From assembly GCF_000513095.1 (NCBI RefSeq), contig NZ_BAUT01000035.1:1-39460 (forward strand): DNA of 39,460 nt, written 5' to 3'. The notes beneath the pieces are model-generated. The model saw only the letters and a program-made list of their open reading frames with translations. It was not told where the DNA came from and searched no databases. The DNA comes from Halalkalibacter wakoensis JCM 9140 (lineage in GTDB: Bacteria; Bacillota; Bacilli; Bacillales; Bacillaceae_D). Position numbers and translations under genes: made by a program. This document shows positions 17,121 through 25,566 of this stretch, one piece after another (the first letter of the stretch is position 1; each line of letters opens with the position of its first letter).

Positions 17121-17720
17121 TTACTCAGTACAAATCCTTTGTAAATACTCTCTAATTTCTTTTTCGACCATTTGATCGTTATATAAATGTGCATAAATGA
17201 CCGATTCAAATACTAAACCGTGGATGTAGATTATTAACGAATTTGCGCTTTCTTCAATATTGGTCGACTTCTTCATATATCCATGATTTATAAGCGTCTT
17301 AATAATATCCTTCGCAAAATTAAGGTGTACATCTCGAAACCCCTTTTGTTGCTCCTGGTATTCCTCGTTCATTGTAGCCATAATGGAAAACTTTACCCAA
17401 ATATCATTCTCAATTCGTTCCTCTTCAGTATTCACTTGAACAATCTGTTTGACTGTTCGAACGGCGTTTTCAAAAACCTCTTGATTTACTTGTATGACCT
17501 TTTGCATTCTTTTTTCGAACCTTTGGTAGATCACATCCATAGCATACATATAGATGTCTTTTTGTTTTGGAAAAAAGTGTTGAACAGAACCTAACGATAG
17601 TTCTGCTTCTTTTGCAATTTCTCGTAAAGTTGTTTTTTCAAATCCATATTGATGAATGCAACGAAACGTTGCTTCGACAATTTGATCTTTTCTTTCAGCG
17701 TGATCTACTATTTTAGGCAT
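17121..17720 (-). CDS. TetR/AcrR-family regulator
   Basis: TetR-type repressor, 199 aa. The N-terminal HTH reads KDQIVEATFRCIHQYGFEKTTLREIAKEAELSLGSVQHFFPKQKDIY, similar in style to the BetI/AcrR group; the C-terminal ligand domain is helical. The start ATG has AAGGGAG upstream. It is divergent from the small export protein at 17805, and a TAAGTC-N4-GACTTA palindrome lies at the shared control region, so this gene probably controls that partner and itself. The ligand is not predictable. Confidence 0.85.
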   Translation of the reverse strand: MPKIVDHAERKDQIVEATFRCIHQYGFEKTTLREIAKEAELSLGSVQHFFPKQKDIYMYAMDVIYQRFEKRMQKVIQVNQEVFENAVRTVKQIVQVNTEEERIENDIWVKFSIMATMNEEYQEQQKGFRDVHLNFAKDIIKTLINHGYMKKSTNIEESANSLIIYIHGLVFESVIYAHLYNDQMVEKEIREYLQRICTE

Positions 17721-17732
17721 ATGTAAACTCCC

Positions 17733-17781
17733 TTGATTTTTTAAGTCAGTTGTATTATAATCTTTTTAAGTCGTTTGACTT
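17733..17781 (+). promoter_or_regulatory. sigma-A promoter with TetR-type operator
   Basis: -35 TTGATT (17733-17738), 17-bp spacer, consensus -10 TATAAT (17756-17761). The AAGTC-GTTT-GACTT palindrome at 17768-17781 lies on the expected start point, and a half-site TTAAGTCA sits in the spacer. A TetR repressor bound there would block transcription of the export protein. Confidence 0.8.
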
Positions 17782-17804
17782 ATTAAAAGAAAGGTGGTGC
17801 TTCT

Positions 17805-18280
17805 ATGGAAAATGTGTTTCTACAGTATGTGTTTATTTTTTTGTAAGTATGGTCCCTTTCCTAGAAGTATTTCTAACGGTACCAATGGCCATTATTGTTT
17901 TCAACTTTCCGCCTGTTGCCGTACTAATTGTAGCCATTTTTGGCAATGCAATGAGTGTGCTATTATTTATCCTTTTTGGAGCCGAAATGAGCAAATTCTT
18001 TTCTATTATATATAATAAACTTCGCAAAAAGGCACAAAAGCCGAAGGAAATTAATCCTCGAATCAAAAGAACCTTCGAACGGTTTGGAGTAATCGGAGTA
18101 TGTTTTATGTCCTCAATTTTGGTTAGTAGCCAGATTGGTGCCTTTTCAATGACAACACTTGGAGCCAAAAGAAGCCAAATCTTTATCTGGACGAATCTAG
18201 GCGTGTGTGCGCTTGCCATAACAATGGCTATACTATCTGTCATGGCAGAAGGGTTCGTGACAACATTGGTTAATTTATAG
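17805..18280 (+). pseudogene. small multi-drug export family membrane protein, one -1 frameshift
   Basis: Hydrophobic protein that I read as the small multi-drug export family (PF06695). ATG 17805 follows AAAGGTGGTG and starts MENVFLQYVFIFL, but a TAA follows. In the next frame VSMVPFLEVFLTVPMAIIVFN continues a plausible membrane protein up to 18280, with GNAMSVLLFILFG and RFGVIGVCFM. The junction is a run of seven T near 17838; eight would restore the frame and give 158 aa, a normal family length. Four or so membrane segments with a basic cytoplasmic loop (KLRKKAQKPKEINPRIKR). A sequence error is likely. It is divergent from the TetR gene. Confidence 0.75.
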
Positions 18281-18343
18281 TGAAATTATAGAATAGATCT
18301 TTTAGTAGAACAACTGTGAGGGGGAGGGAAGGTGGGTTAGTTA

Positions 18344-18397
18344 AATTAAATAGGAAGCCCATCAACATAGATAAGCCTATGCATTGTGCATAGGCTT
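18344..18397. repeat. hairpin-bearing repeat, copy 1
   Basis: AATTAAATAG at 18344-18353 and, 29 bp further on (start to start), an 11-bp hairpin AAGCCTATGCA-TTG-TGCATAGGCTT at 18373-18397. The same two blocks with the same spacing recur at 21318-21371. It may act as a terminator between the amidase and the export gene. Confidence 0.7.
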
Positions 18398-18432
18398 TGT
18401 TGGAAATTGAAAGGTGGAAGGTCGGTATGTTT

Positions 18433-19968
18433 CTAAGATAAATTTGGTCTAACTCGATGTTTAGTAGCCTGTTCGTATGCATATGCCATTCCAATTAGTC
18501 TAGCCTCGCTCCACATTTCCCCGAAGAAAGCAAGGGCAAAAGGAGATCCTGTACTATAATAACCAGCTGGAACTGTTATTAGTGGTAAGCCGGTAATGTT
18601 TATTTCCGATACGGTTGTTGAGGCAACTAATTCTACTTCACGCTCTGGTATTGGCTTCGGCATTTGAGGATAGACAAAACCGTCTAGTTGAAATTCCTCC
18701 ATCACATCTTCAATGTATTTCAAGAGAGTCGTCTTGACTTCATTGAACTCTCTTAAATCAGGTAATTCACTTGGATCTTTGGATGCCGTTTCATCGTTTA
18801 AAATATCCGAAACTAAGGCAAGCGGACCATTGTCTGCCCACGGAACTTCACCAACTTTTTCAAATACGTTCTTAATAGAAAGTGTCTCATCCTCAGGGTT
18901 CAGATTTTTTAGATATTTCTCTAGATCGTAGAAGAATGTTTCCATGCCAATAAAGCTATTTTTTGACCCCATATATTCAGCAAAACCTTTATCTTTAAAA
19001 GGGTCTAGCACTACTTCTGCACCAAGACTCTTTAATTCCTTAATAGCCTGATTATAAAGTGCTTCTGTTTCTTTTGATAGTTCTTCATTACGCCAACCAA
19101 GTCCGTATAATCCTAAACGTTTCCCTTTTAAAGAAGTTTTATCAAGAGAAGAAAAGTATCCTTTTTCAGGAATATTTCCAATTGAATCAGATGTTTTAGG
19201 ATCCGACTCATCATAACCGGCAATTACTTCAAGTAGAGCGGCTGCATCTTGAACAGTTCGAGCGTGTGGTCCTAAGACATCTCTAGTAGTTCCTGCAAGT
19301 GGTGTTACTCCAGTTGTCGGAATTAACCCAAATGAGGGTTTAATTCCAACTAGTGCTTGTGCTGCAGCTGGAACTTGAATAGAGCCTGCAGTTTCTTCAG
19401 CGATACCAAGCACACAAAAATTACCCGATACAGCTGTTGCTGTACCGCTACTGCTACCTCCTGGTGTTAGAGTTCTGTCAACGGCATTGAATGTGGGTCC
19501 TTTCCAGCTGGAGTTTGAGTTGTAAGCACAACTAAATGGAGGAATATTCGTTTTTCCTAATATAATTGCACCAGATTCTTTTAATCGGGTAATAATGGTT
19601 GCGTCATGAGAGGGAATGAAATCAATTCCACCTGCCTTCTTACTTAGAGGAGCCCAACCAAAAGTTGATGGATATCCCGCAATGTCAACAGCTTCTTTAA
19701 TGACAATTGGAATCCCTGCTAATGGACCAAGTTTCTCTCCAGTCTGACGCTTACGATCAATCTCCTTTGCTTCTTCAAGAGCGTTTTCGTTCATAAAGGT
19801 AAATGCATTGTATAAATCTTCATAGTGTTCAATTCTATTAAGAAATGATTGAATAACCTCTACTGTTGTATACTCCTCTTTTTCGTACCCTGCCTTTAGA
19901 TCATTGACTGTCACTTCTTCAAAAAGAAATCTTTGAGTCGCATCTTGTACTAAATTTTTGTTCAACAT
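18433..19968 (-). CDS. amidase-signature family hydrolase
   Basis: Amidase of about 511 aa. Seen: catalytic Lys91 in IVIKEAVD, the cis-Ser loop in TPGGSSSGTATAV near 169-180, and nucleophile Ser196 in EETAGSIQVPA. That makes the Ser-cisSer-Lys triad of the amidase-signature superfamily complete, though EETAGS deviates from the usual TDTGGS. The start is ATG 19968 (MLNKNLV) after AAAGGGTG, the best ribosome site. It could be a general amidase or a GatA-like protein, but no GatB/GatC lie near, so a stand-alone amidase is preferred. It is divergent from the LysR gene, which probably controls it. Confidence 0.87.
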   Translation of the reverse strand: MLNKNLVQDATQRFLFEEVTVNDLKAGYEKEEYTTVEVIQSFLNRIEHYEDLYNAFTFMNENALEEAKEIDRKRQTGEKLGPLAGIPIVIKEAVDIAGYPSTFGWAPLSKKAGGIDFIPSHDATIITRLKESGAIILGKTNIPPFSCAYNSNSSWKGPTFNAVDRTLTPGGSSSGTATAVSGNFCVLGIAEETAGSIQVPAAAQALVGIKPSFGLIPTTGVTPLAGTTRDVLGPHARTVQDAAALLEVIAGYDESDPKTSDSIGNIPEKGYFSSLDKTSLKGKRLGLYGLGWRNEELSKETEALYNQAIKELKSLGAEVVLDPFKDKGFAEYMGSKNSFIGMETFFYDLEKYLKNLNPEDETLSIKNVFEKVGEVPWADNGPLALVSDILNDETASKDPSELPDLREFNEVKTTLLKYIEDVMEEFQLDGFVYPQMPKPIPEREVELVASTTVSEINITGLPLITVPAGYYSTGSPFALAFFGEMWSEARLIGMAYAYEQATKHRVRPNLS

Positions 19969-20119
19969 AGACACCCTTTCAAATGTAGTTTTCACGTAAC
20001 GAATGCAATAAAAAAGCTAAACTGTCCCTCCTTTATTTCAAATACGAACGTGTAATGGAATTGAATTGATGGAAACTTTTGCTATATTCAGAGTAGCACA
20101 TAACATTTAGTAGAAAGGT

Positions 20120-20134
20120 ATAGAAAATTTCTAT
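20120..20134. promoter_or_regulatory. LysR-type T-N11-A box in the amidase/LysR intergenic region
   Basis: ATAGAAAATTTCTAT is a near-perfect 15-bp palindrome with the T-N11-A spacing typical of LysR-type regulator sites. It lies between the divergent amidase and LysR genes, 99 bp before the LysR start. Confidence 0.6.
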
Positions 20135-20232
20135 GTTAAATTACTTTTCATAACTTTTTGTTTATATTAAGGAAAGTAGTTTAATTGTTGGGTCTCATCC
20201 AGTATAGTCGGAGAAAGAAAGGAGTATTGAAT

Positions 20233-21180
20233 ATGGACTTGGAAAGTTTAAATTCTTTTCTGGTAATAGCAAGAGAAAAAAGTATATCCAAAGCTGCCAG
20301 TTTGCTTCATGTTACTCAACCTACCCTAAGTTCTAGAATTAAAAATCTTGAAAGTGACCTTGGCTTGAAATTAGTTAATCGCGATTGGAAGGGGATTCAA
20401 TTAACGACAGAAGGTTACTACTTTGTTATATATATATCCAAGCTATTAAACGATTTAGATGATGTTTCTATGGTGTTAAAGAATATAGAAAATAAAGAAG
20501 ACTCACAGAAATCATTCTATGCAGTTACAAATACTAGTAGATTGCGAATTGGAATTGACTCGTGGCTTGCACCTAGTTTTTCTATGGAAATCCTAAATGA
20601 AGTTCAAAAAGCATCTTGTGTAGACTATCAAATCATTACTAGGCCGAGTGCTACAATTGAAGAATTATTAAGGTACGGAGTGATTGATATGGGATTTTTC
20701 TATCACTATGAAGGAGGAAGTCAGTATGATAGTTCTTATCAACTTGTTGATGAGATGGTTCTTTTATTTCACTCCAAGTATGGTTCAATATCAGAGGACC
20801 TAGCTAAACTAGACTTTTTAAGTGAAAAACCATTCCTTTTATTCGATAATCCAGTTCTTGTATATCATCGTAATTTATCTAGTATGCTAATTGAACAGTT
20901 TAACATAGAGCGATTTCAAGTGGTTGATGATATTAATGTTATGATCAATACCATTTCCCTTGATCAGGCTTATACAATAGTGCCCAAAACGAGTGTTTTA
21001 CACTTAATGAGGTTATTTGATTTGAATATTATGCCGATTAAATATTTTGAGTTGGGTGATCAGGCAGAAAAAGTTATGATAAAAATGGCTTATAACAAAG
21101 ACAGTGAGTTCGATACAACTTTGGAAAGTATGACAAGAAATATTCACCAAGAACTTGTAGCTAATTACGGGAAAAAATGA
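20233..21180 (+). CDS. LysR-family transcriptional regulator
   Basis: LysR-type regulator, about 315 aa, start at ATG 20233 (MDLESLNSFLVIAREKSISK) after GAAAGGAG. The N-terminal HTH shows KAASLLHVTQPTLSSRIKNLESDLGLKLVNR, a textbook LTTR helix-turn-helix; the C-terminal effector domain follows. It is divergent from the amidase gene, with an ATAGAAAATTTCTAT box between them, and so probably activates the amidase in response to a substrate or product. No relation to the sugar locus is evident. Confidence 0.88.
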   Translation: MDLESLNSFLVIAREKSISKAASLLHVTQPTLSSRIKNLESDLGLKLVNRDWKGIQLTTEGYYFVIYISKLLNDLDDVSMVLKNIENKEDSQKSFYAVTNTSRLRIGIDSWLAPSFSMEILNEVQKASCVDYQIITRPSATIEELLRYGVIDMGFFYHYEGGSQYDSSYQLVDEMVLLFHSKYGSISEDLAKLDFLSEKPFLLFDNPVLVYHRNLSSMLIEQFNIERFQVVDDINVMINTISLDQAYTIVPKTSVLHLMRLFDLNIMPIKYFELGDQAEKVMIKMAYNKDSEFDTTLESMTRNIHQELVANYGKK

Positions 21181-21235
21181 GCTTAATAAGCATGGGATTG
21201 CATAGTGAACTATTCGATTAGAGTTGGCCCTGTTT

Positions 21236-21258
21236 GGGCGAGGGGGGGTGTAATTGGG
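21236..21258 (+). other. G-quadruplex motif downstream of the LysR gene
   Basis: Four G3 runs with loops of 3, 1 and 7 bases: GGG CGA GGG G GGG TGTAATT GGG. This fits the canonical G3-N1-7 rule, which is rare in such AT-rich DNA. Position: 56 bases after the LysR stop. Function is not known. Confidence 0.5.
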
Positions 21259-21317
21259 AGCGAAATTTGTTTTTGTTAGAGAGTGAGAAGATGGGTACGC
21301 ACGGGAATAATGCATCC

Positions 21318-21371
21318 AATTAAATAGACAGAGAAATGGTCATCGTGAGCCTATGCATATTGCATAGGCTC
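21318..21371. repeat. hairpin-bearing repeat, copy 2
   Basis: AATTAAATAG at 21318-21327 and an 11-bp hairpin GAGCCTATGCA-TAT-TGCATAGGCTC at 21347-21371. The block spacing (29 bp, start to start) is identical to copy 1 at 18344, and the orientation is the same. It follows the LysR gene and may act as its terminator. Confidence 0.7.
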
Positions 21372-21421
21372 TGTTAAGTTTAATAAGATCACAAACATTT
21401 AACAGGTATGTTTCTTATTCA

Positions 21422-21487
21422 TTCCGGAATTTCGGAAAACACCATCAAAAACATTCCTTAATAACGGAAATTTCCGAGCTTGCGGAA
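21422..21487 (+). promoter_or_regulatory. two upstream activator sites TTCCG-N6-CGGAA
   Basis: Two palindromes with the same architecture, TTCCG-GAATTT-CGGAA (21422-21437) and TTCCG-AGCTTG-CGGAA (21472-21487), lie 50 bp apart, about five helical turns. A further CGGAA at 21465-21469 creates a CGGAAATTTCCG palindrome with the second. They lie 134-199 bp upstream of the sigma-54 promoter, the usual range for enhancer-type activators. The likely binder is the sigma-54 activator encoded at 24089. Confidence 0.8.
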
Positions 21488-21549
21488 TCTATAGAGAGAA
21501 AAAAGTGCGGATCAGCAAATACATAACTCAAGTCCTCAAAAACTAAAAA

Positions 21550-21563
21550 TGTAAGCGCATTCT
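21550..21563 (+). promoter_or_regulatory. CcpA (cre) site between UAS and sigma-54 promoter
   Basis: TGTAAGCGCATTCT fits TGNAANCGNWNNCW at every constrained position. Placed between the activator sites and the promoter, it would allow carbon catabolite repression of hydroxybutyrate use. Confidence 0.7.
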
Positions 21564-21620
21564 TTATCTAGCTGGTTTATTGAACTTTTAATGACATGTT
21601 CTGAACGCTTATAAAAAAGT

Positions 21621-21636
21621 TGGCACAAAACTTGCT
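21621..21636 (+). promoter_or_regulatory. sigma-54 (SigL) promoter of the hydroxybutyrate operon
   Basis: TGGCAC-AAAAC-TTGCT matches the -24/-12 consensus TGGCAC-N5-TTGCW exactly. The start would be about 12 bases after the -12 GC, near 21647, roughly 176 bases upstream of the dehydrogenase start. Confidence 0.9.
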
Positions 21637-21692
21637 TTAGTATTGATAAGCACGTAAAAACAGTCACTTTACATCAAGGGAGGCATTTAAAA

Positions 21693-21787
21693 ATGAGGAA
21701 TCAAAAAATCATCTGACGGTAGTTCACTTTCTTTGCTTGAGACAGCAAAAGGTTATCTGTGCTTACAATTGATTCAGCTATCAATTG
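21693..21787 (+). promoter_or_regulatory. leader: 7-codon open frame and a hairpin before the dehydrogenase
   Basis: AAGGGAGG (21676-21683) stands nine bases before an ATG at 21693 whose frame is only MRNQKII then stop (21716). A hairpin CAATTGAT-TCAGCT-ATCAATTG follows at 21766-21787, before the dehydrogenase start. This may be a translated leader or a remnant; no attenuator logic is evident. Confidence 0.4.
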
Positions 21788-21822
21788 AAGAGAAAAAATT
21801 TGTTTAAATGGGGGAAAGAAAA

Positions 21823-22596
21823 GTGGAAAAGAAAGTAACGTTTGTTACAGGTGCTGCGAGTGGAATTGGATATCAAATTGGGGAAGCATTTCTTAATGAA
21901 GGATATCGAGTTGTTTTTACCGATATTAATGAAGAGAAAGTGACCGAGGTGACAGAAAATCTAAGACAACAAGGGTTTGATTGTTTAGGATTAAAAGTGG
22001 ATGTGACAAAAGAAGAAGATCTAAAAGCGGCCATTGATGCAACAGTTGAAAAATATGGAAGGTTGGATGTTCTTTTTAACAATGCAGGCCTGCAGCATGT
22101 ATCGCCAATAGAAGAGTTTCCAACGGATAAGTTTGAATTAATGATTAAAGTGATGCAAATCGCTCCATTTGTTACGTTGAAACATGTATTGCCTATTATG
22201 AAAAAGCAAGGGTTTGGTCGGGTAATTAATATGGCTTCGATTAATGGTGTCATTGGCTTTGCTGGAAAAGCTGCCTATAACAGTGCCAAGCATGGTGTCA
22301 TTGGACTAACAAAAGTGGCAGCTCTTGAGACAGCTGACTATAACATTACGGTAAATGCTCTTTGCCCAGGGTATGTGGATACGCCACTTGTCCGGGGACA
22401 ATTTGAAGATTTAGCGAGAACGCGTAATGTTCCTTTGGAAAAGGTGAAAGAAGAAGTGTTATACCCGTTAGTACCGCAAAAACGGTTATTATCTGTTCAA
22501 GAAATTGCCGATTATGCTTTATTCTTAAGTAGTGAAAAAGCAAAGGGTGTCACGGGTCAGGCGGTCATACTTGATGGAGGATATACAGCTCAATAA
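21823..22596 (+). CDS. 3-hydroxybutyrate dehydrogenase (SDR)
   Basis: NAD-dependent SDR, 257 aa, that interconverts D-3-hydroxybutyrate and acetoacetate. Seen: TGAASGIG cofactor motif, Asp in FTDIN, NNAGLQHVSPIEEFP, Ser in NMASINGVIGF, Y-x3-K in YNSAKHG, and ITVNALCPGYVDTPLV; the LQHVSPIEEF and DKFELMI segments are specific to bacterial hydroxybutyrate dehydrogenases. I chose GTG 21823 (VEKKVTFVTG) because GGGGGAAAG stands just before it; the ATG at 21808 has only a weak ribosome site. It is transcribed with the GntP permease from a sigma-54 promoter, so uptake plus oxidation of hydroxybutyrate is the likely unit. Confidence 0.88.
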   Translation: MEKKVTFVTGAASGIGYQIGEAFLNEGYRVVFTDINEEKVTEVTENLRQQGFDCLGLKVDVTKEEDLKAAIDATVEKYGRLDVLFNNAGLQHVSPIEEFPTDKFELMIKVMQIAPFVTLKHVLPIMKKQGFGRVINMASINGVIGFAGKAAYNSAKHGVIGLTKVAALETADYNITVNALCPGYVDTPLVRGQFEDLARTRNVPLEKVKEEVLYPLVPQKRLLSVQEIADYALFLSSEKAKGVTGQAVILDGGYTAQ

Positions 22597-22711
22597 CAAC
22601 AGTTCCATCTTTCTAAAAAGGTCATGAATCAATGTAGAAAATTTGTATTTGTCGCGGTTGCTTCATGAGGACAAATGCTGAAAATCTATCAATAGTGAAG
22701 AGGTGGAATTT

Positions 22712-23995
22712 ATGATTGGTATAGTACTAGGTTTAATTGTTTTGATGGTGCTTGCATTTATGGGATGGTCGATCATTTGGGTCGCGCCGATTGCAGCTGG
22801 TGTTGTTGCACTAACGGGTGGTTTGGATCTGTTAGATGCTTACACGAATACGTATATGAGCGGGTTTGTGAACTTTGCTAAACAGTGGTTTCCGGTATTT
22901 ATGTTGAGTGCGATTTTTGGTAAATTAATGGAAGATACAGGGATGGCTAAATCCATCGCGGTTGTGTTATCGAGATTAATGGGTACAAAACGAGCGATTT
23001 TAGGTGTTGTATTATCTTGTGCTGTGTTAACGTATGGTGGAATTAGTTTGTTCGTAGTGGTATTTGCAGTTTATCCGTTAGCTTTATCTTTATTCAGAGA
23101 GGCGAATATAAGCAGAAGAATCATGCCGGCGACCATTGCATTGGGGGCTTTTACTTTTACTATGACAGCGCTTCCAGGAACGCCGCAAATTCAAAATCTC
23201 ATTCCGATGCCTTATTTTCAAACCAATGCTATGGCCGCTCCTATTATGGGGATTGTGTCTGCTCTCATTATGGCGATTGGTGGATATTTTTATTTAATAT
23301 GGCGTCAAAAGCAGCTGAATGAAAAAGGGGAAGGATTTACGGAGCCAAAAGATACGAGCATGTTAAAAATAGAAGGGGACTCCCCGAATGTGTTTTTATC
23401 TTTATTGCCGTTACTAACTGTACTTTTAACGTTAAATTTGCTTGAATGGCATATTGTTGTAGCATTGCTTTCTGGTATTTTTTTAATTTTATTATTGAAT
23501 ATTACGAAAATGAAAGGGTTTGTAAAATCAATTAATAGCGGTGCGACAGGTTCAATTGTAGCGATCATTAATACGAGTGCAGCCGTAGGATTTGGAACTG
23601 TTGTGCAAGCGGTACCTGGGTTTAAAAAGCTTACTGAAATGTTAATGAATGTTCCAGGGAACCCACTGATCTCCGAAGCCATTGCGGTTAATCTATTAGC
23701 AGGTGCAACGGGGTCCGCTTCAGGGGGAATGGGAATTGCGTTAGAAGCATTAGGGGATCAATATTATCAAATCGCCTTGAGTACGGGAATTAGCCCGGAG
23801 GCCTTTCACCGTATTGCTTCATTATCATCAGGTGGATTAGATGTTCTTCCGCATAATGGAGCTGTCTTAACGTTATTAACGATTACGGGTTTATCTCATA
23901 AAGAAAGTTATAAAGACATTGCCGTTGTAGCGATTGTGATTCCTATCATTGCTACAGCTGTTGCGATTGTGTTAGCGGCTATGGGCATTTATTAA
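22712..23995 (+). CDS. GntP-family permease, probable hydroxybutyrate carrier
   Basis: Twelve-segment (approximate) permease of about 427 aa, GntP/gluconate:H+ symporter family. ATG 22712 is served by AGAGGTGG; the GTG at 22703 would overlap it. Conserved stretches: FMLSAIFGKLMEDTGMA, ALPGTPQIQNLIP, NLLAGATGSASGGMGIALEAL and SSGGLDVLPHNGAV, all recognisable in the group. It sits 115 bp after the hydroxybutyrate dehydrogenase in the same orientation; B. subtilis has a comparable neighbour pair (yxjC with yxjF). The substrate is inferred from context; gluconate remains possible. Confidence 0.85.
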   Translation: MIGIVLGLIVLMVLAFMGWSIIWVAPIAAGVVALTGGLDLLDAYTNTYMSGFVNFAKQWFPVFMLSAIFGKLMEDTGMAKSIAVVLSRLMGTKRAILGVVLSCAVLTYGGISLFVVVFAVYPLALSLFREANISRRIMPATIALGAFTFTMTALPGTPQIQNLIPMPYFQTNAMAAPIMGIVSALIMAIGGYFYLIWRQKQLNEKGEGFTEPKDTSMLKIEGDSPNVFLSLLPLLTVLLTLNLLEWHIVVALLSGIFLILLLNITKMKGFVKSINSGATGSIVAIINTSAAVGFGTVVQAVPGFKKLTEMLMNVPGNPLISEAIAVNLLAGATGSASGGMGIALEALGDQYYQIALSTGISPEAFHRIASLSSGGLDVLPHNGAVLTLLTITGLSHKESYKDIAVVAIVIPIIATAVAIVLAAMGIY

Positions 23996-24011
23996 ATATC
24001 ACTAGATGACG

Positions 24012-24048
24012 AGAAGCTGTTCTCTTAGGACAGCTTCTTGCATATTTT
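24012..24048 (+). terminator. terminator after the GntP gene
   Basis: AGAAGCTGT pairs with ACAGCTTCT over a 9-nt loop, followed by TTGCATATTTT. A modest T-run makes this a probable rather than sure terminator. Confidence 0.6.
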
Positions 24049-24088
24049 CTACTATGTTATAATGATTCTATTGATTGGAGGAGAATGC

Positions 24089-25515
24089 ATGAAGGTTGAA
24101 ATGAAAAGGCTTTCAGTTGATTGGTTAATGGAGATCATTCACCTTTGTATTGAGCGAATTGTCATAGTGGACCGTGATGGAATGATTGTTTATATAGATG
24201 AGGCGTATAGCGAGTTTATCGGAGTGTCTTTTGATGAGGCTGTTGGCCGATCCGTTCAAGATGTTATTGAAAATACACGTATGCATATTGTCGCCAAAAC
24301 AGGTCGAAAAGAAATCGAACACCTTCAACCTATTAATGAAAGTGTGATGATTGCGAATCGTTATCCAATTTTTATCGACGGAGAATTAGTTGGGGCAGTC
24401 GGGACTGTTATGTTTCCTGATCCTGATAACGTACGACACTTTCAAAATAAGATGAACAATCTTATGGAAGAATTAAATTTTTATAAAAAGAAGGCAGTCA
24501 ACGAATTAACGAGCAAATATTCATTTGATGATTTAATTGGAAACAGCCATTCCTTTCAAGCGGCTAAAACGTTAGGAAAGAAGGTAGCCGGAAGTGATTC
24601 ATCTGTGCTACTAACAGGTGAATCTGGTACAGGAAAAGAGTTATTTGCTCACGCCATCCATCAAAGTAGTGTGCGAAGCAACTATCCATTTGTCGCCATT
24701 AACTGTGCGTCCATTCCGGAGGTGCTTTTTGAATCAGAGCTCTTTGGTTACGAAGATGGAGCCTTCACAGGGGCGAAAAAGGGAGGAAAAGAAGGTCTAT
24801 TTAAAGTAGCGAATAGAGGGACTGTTTTTCTTGATGAAATTGGGGATATGCCCCTTTCGATGCAAAGCAAGCTGTTACGAGCCTTACAGGAAAAAGAAGT
24901 CCAACCAGTAGGGGGACCAAAAACACTCCCGATTGACTTACGAATTATCGCAGCAACGAATCGTGATTTAATGAAGATGGTAGAAGAAGGAACGTTCCGA
25001 CAAGATCTATTTTACCGACTAAATGTCATAAACATAGAAATTCCCGCTCTCAGAAAGCGAAAAGAAGATATTGAAGCTATCTCCAACAACTTATTACAGA
25101 AGCTTGAGAGAAAATTTTACCGAAAAGGTACCAGCTTCTCACCCGAAGTGTTGAGAAACTAAAAGAACATCAATGGCCAGGAAACGTAAGGGAGCTAGAG
25201 AACGTACTAGAAAGAGCCATTAATGTATTAGATGGCACGACCATTCAATTAGAACATTTGCCATTATATATTAGAGATCAAGAATTGAAATCAAATGAAC
25301 TTAAAGAATCACCTGACAACGAAACACCACCTAAAAACCTTTCTCAAACACCAGTTCAACCTCTTAAGGAGACAATCGCACAAGCAGAGAAAAAGGCAAT
25401 TGCCCATGCCCTTGAGGTTGTAGGCGGCGATAAATTAGCTGCAGCCAAGCTACTAGGAATTGGGAAGACAAGCTTCTATAATAAGTGTAAGGTTTATGGG
25501 CTTAGTGGGTCATAG
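24089..25515 (+). pseudogene. sigma-54-dependent activator (PAS-AAA+-Fis HTH), one -1 frameshift
   Basis: Enhancer-binding activator. ATG 24089 follows GGAGGAG. An N-terminal PAS-type domain (RIVIVDRDGMIVYIDEAYSEF, about 23-110) is followed by an AAA+ domain with Walker A GESGTGKE at 177-184, the sigma-54 contact loop GAFTGA at 224-229 and Walker B GTVFLDE at 244-250. The frame breaks near 25154: GTTGAGAAAC is written where GTTGGAGAAAC would continue as VLEKLKEHQWPGNVREL, so one G is missing. The Fis-type HTH (AAAKLLGIGKTSFYNKCKVYG) is at the end. Restored length is 475 aa, normal. The stop lies inside a palindromic repeat. It probably binds the paired UAS upstream of the hydroxybutyrate operon. 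Confidence 0.87.
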
Positions 25516-25533
25516 GGACAGGTTCCTTGACCC
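25507..25533 (+). repeat. REP-like palindrome, left copy
   Basis: A 27-nt imperfect palindrome with outer arms GGGTCA and TGACCC and inner stem AGGGAC/GTTCCT (one G-U). It overlaps the stop of the sigma-54 activator gene. Its reverse complement, with two mismatches in 27, occurs at 25849-25875. Confidence 0.75.
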
Positions 25534-25566
25534 AGTCTTGGTTTTGGGGTGAGATGTAGGGCGCTG

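Noticed and set aside
18433-19968. GatA subunit of the tRNA amidotransferase
   Set aside because: No gatB/gatC genes adjacent and the nucleophile motif differs; a stand-alone amidase fits better.
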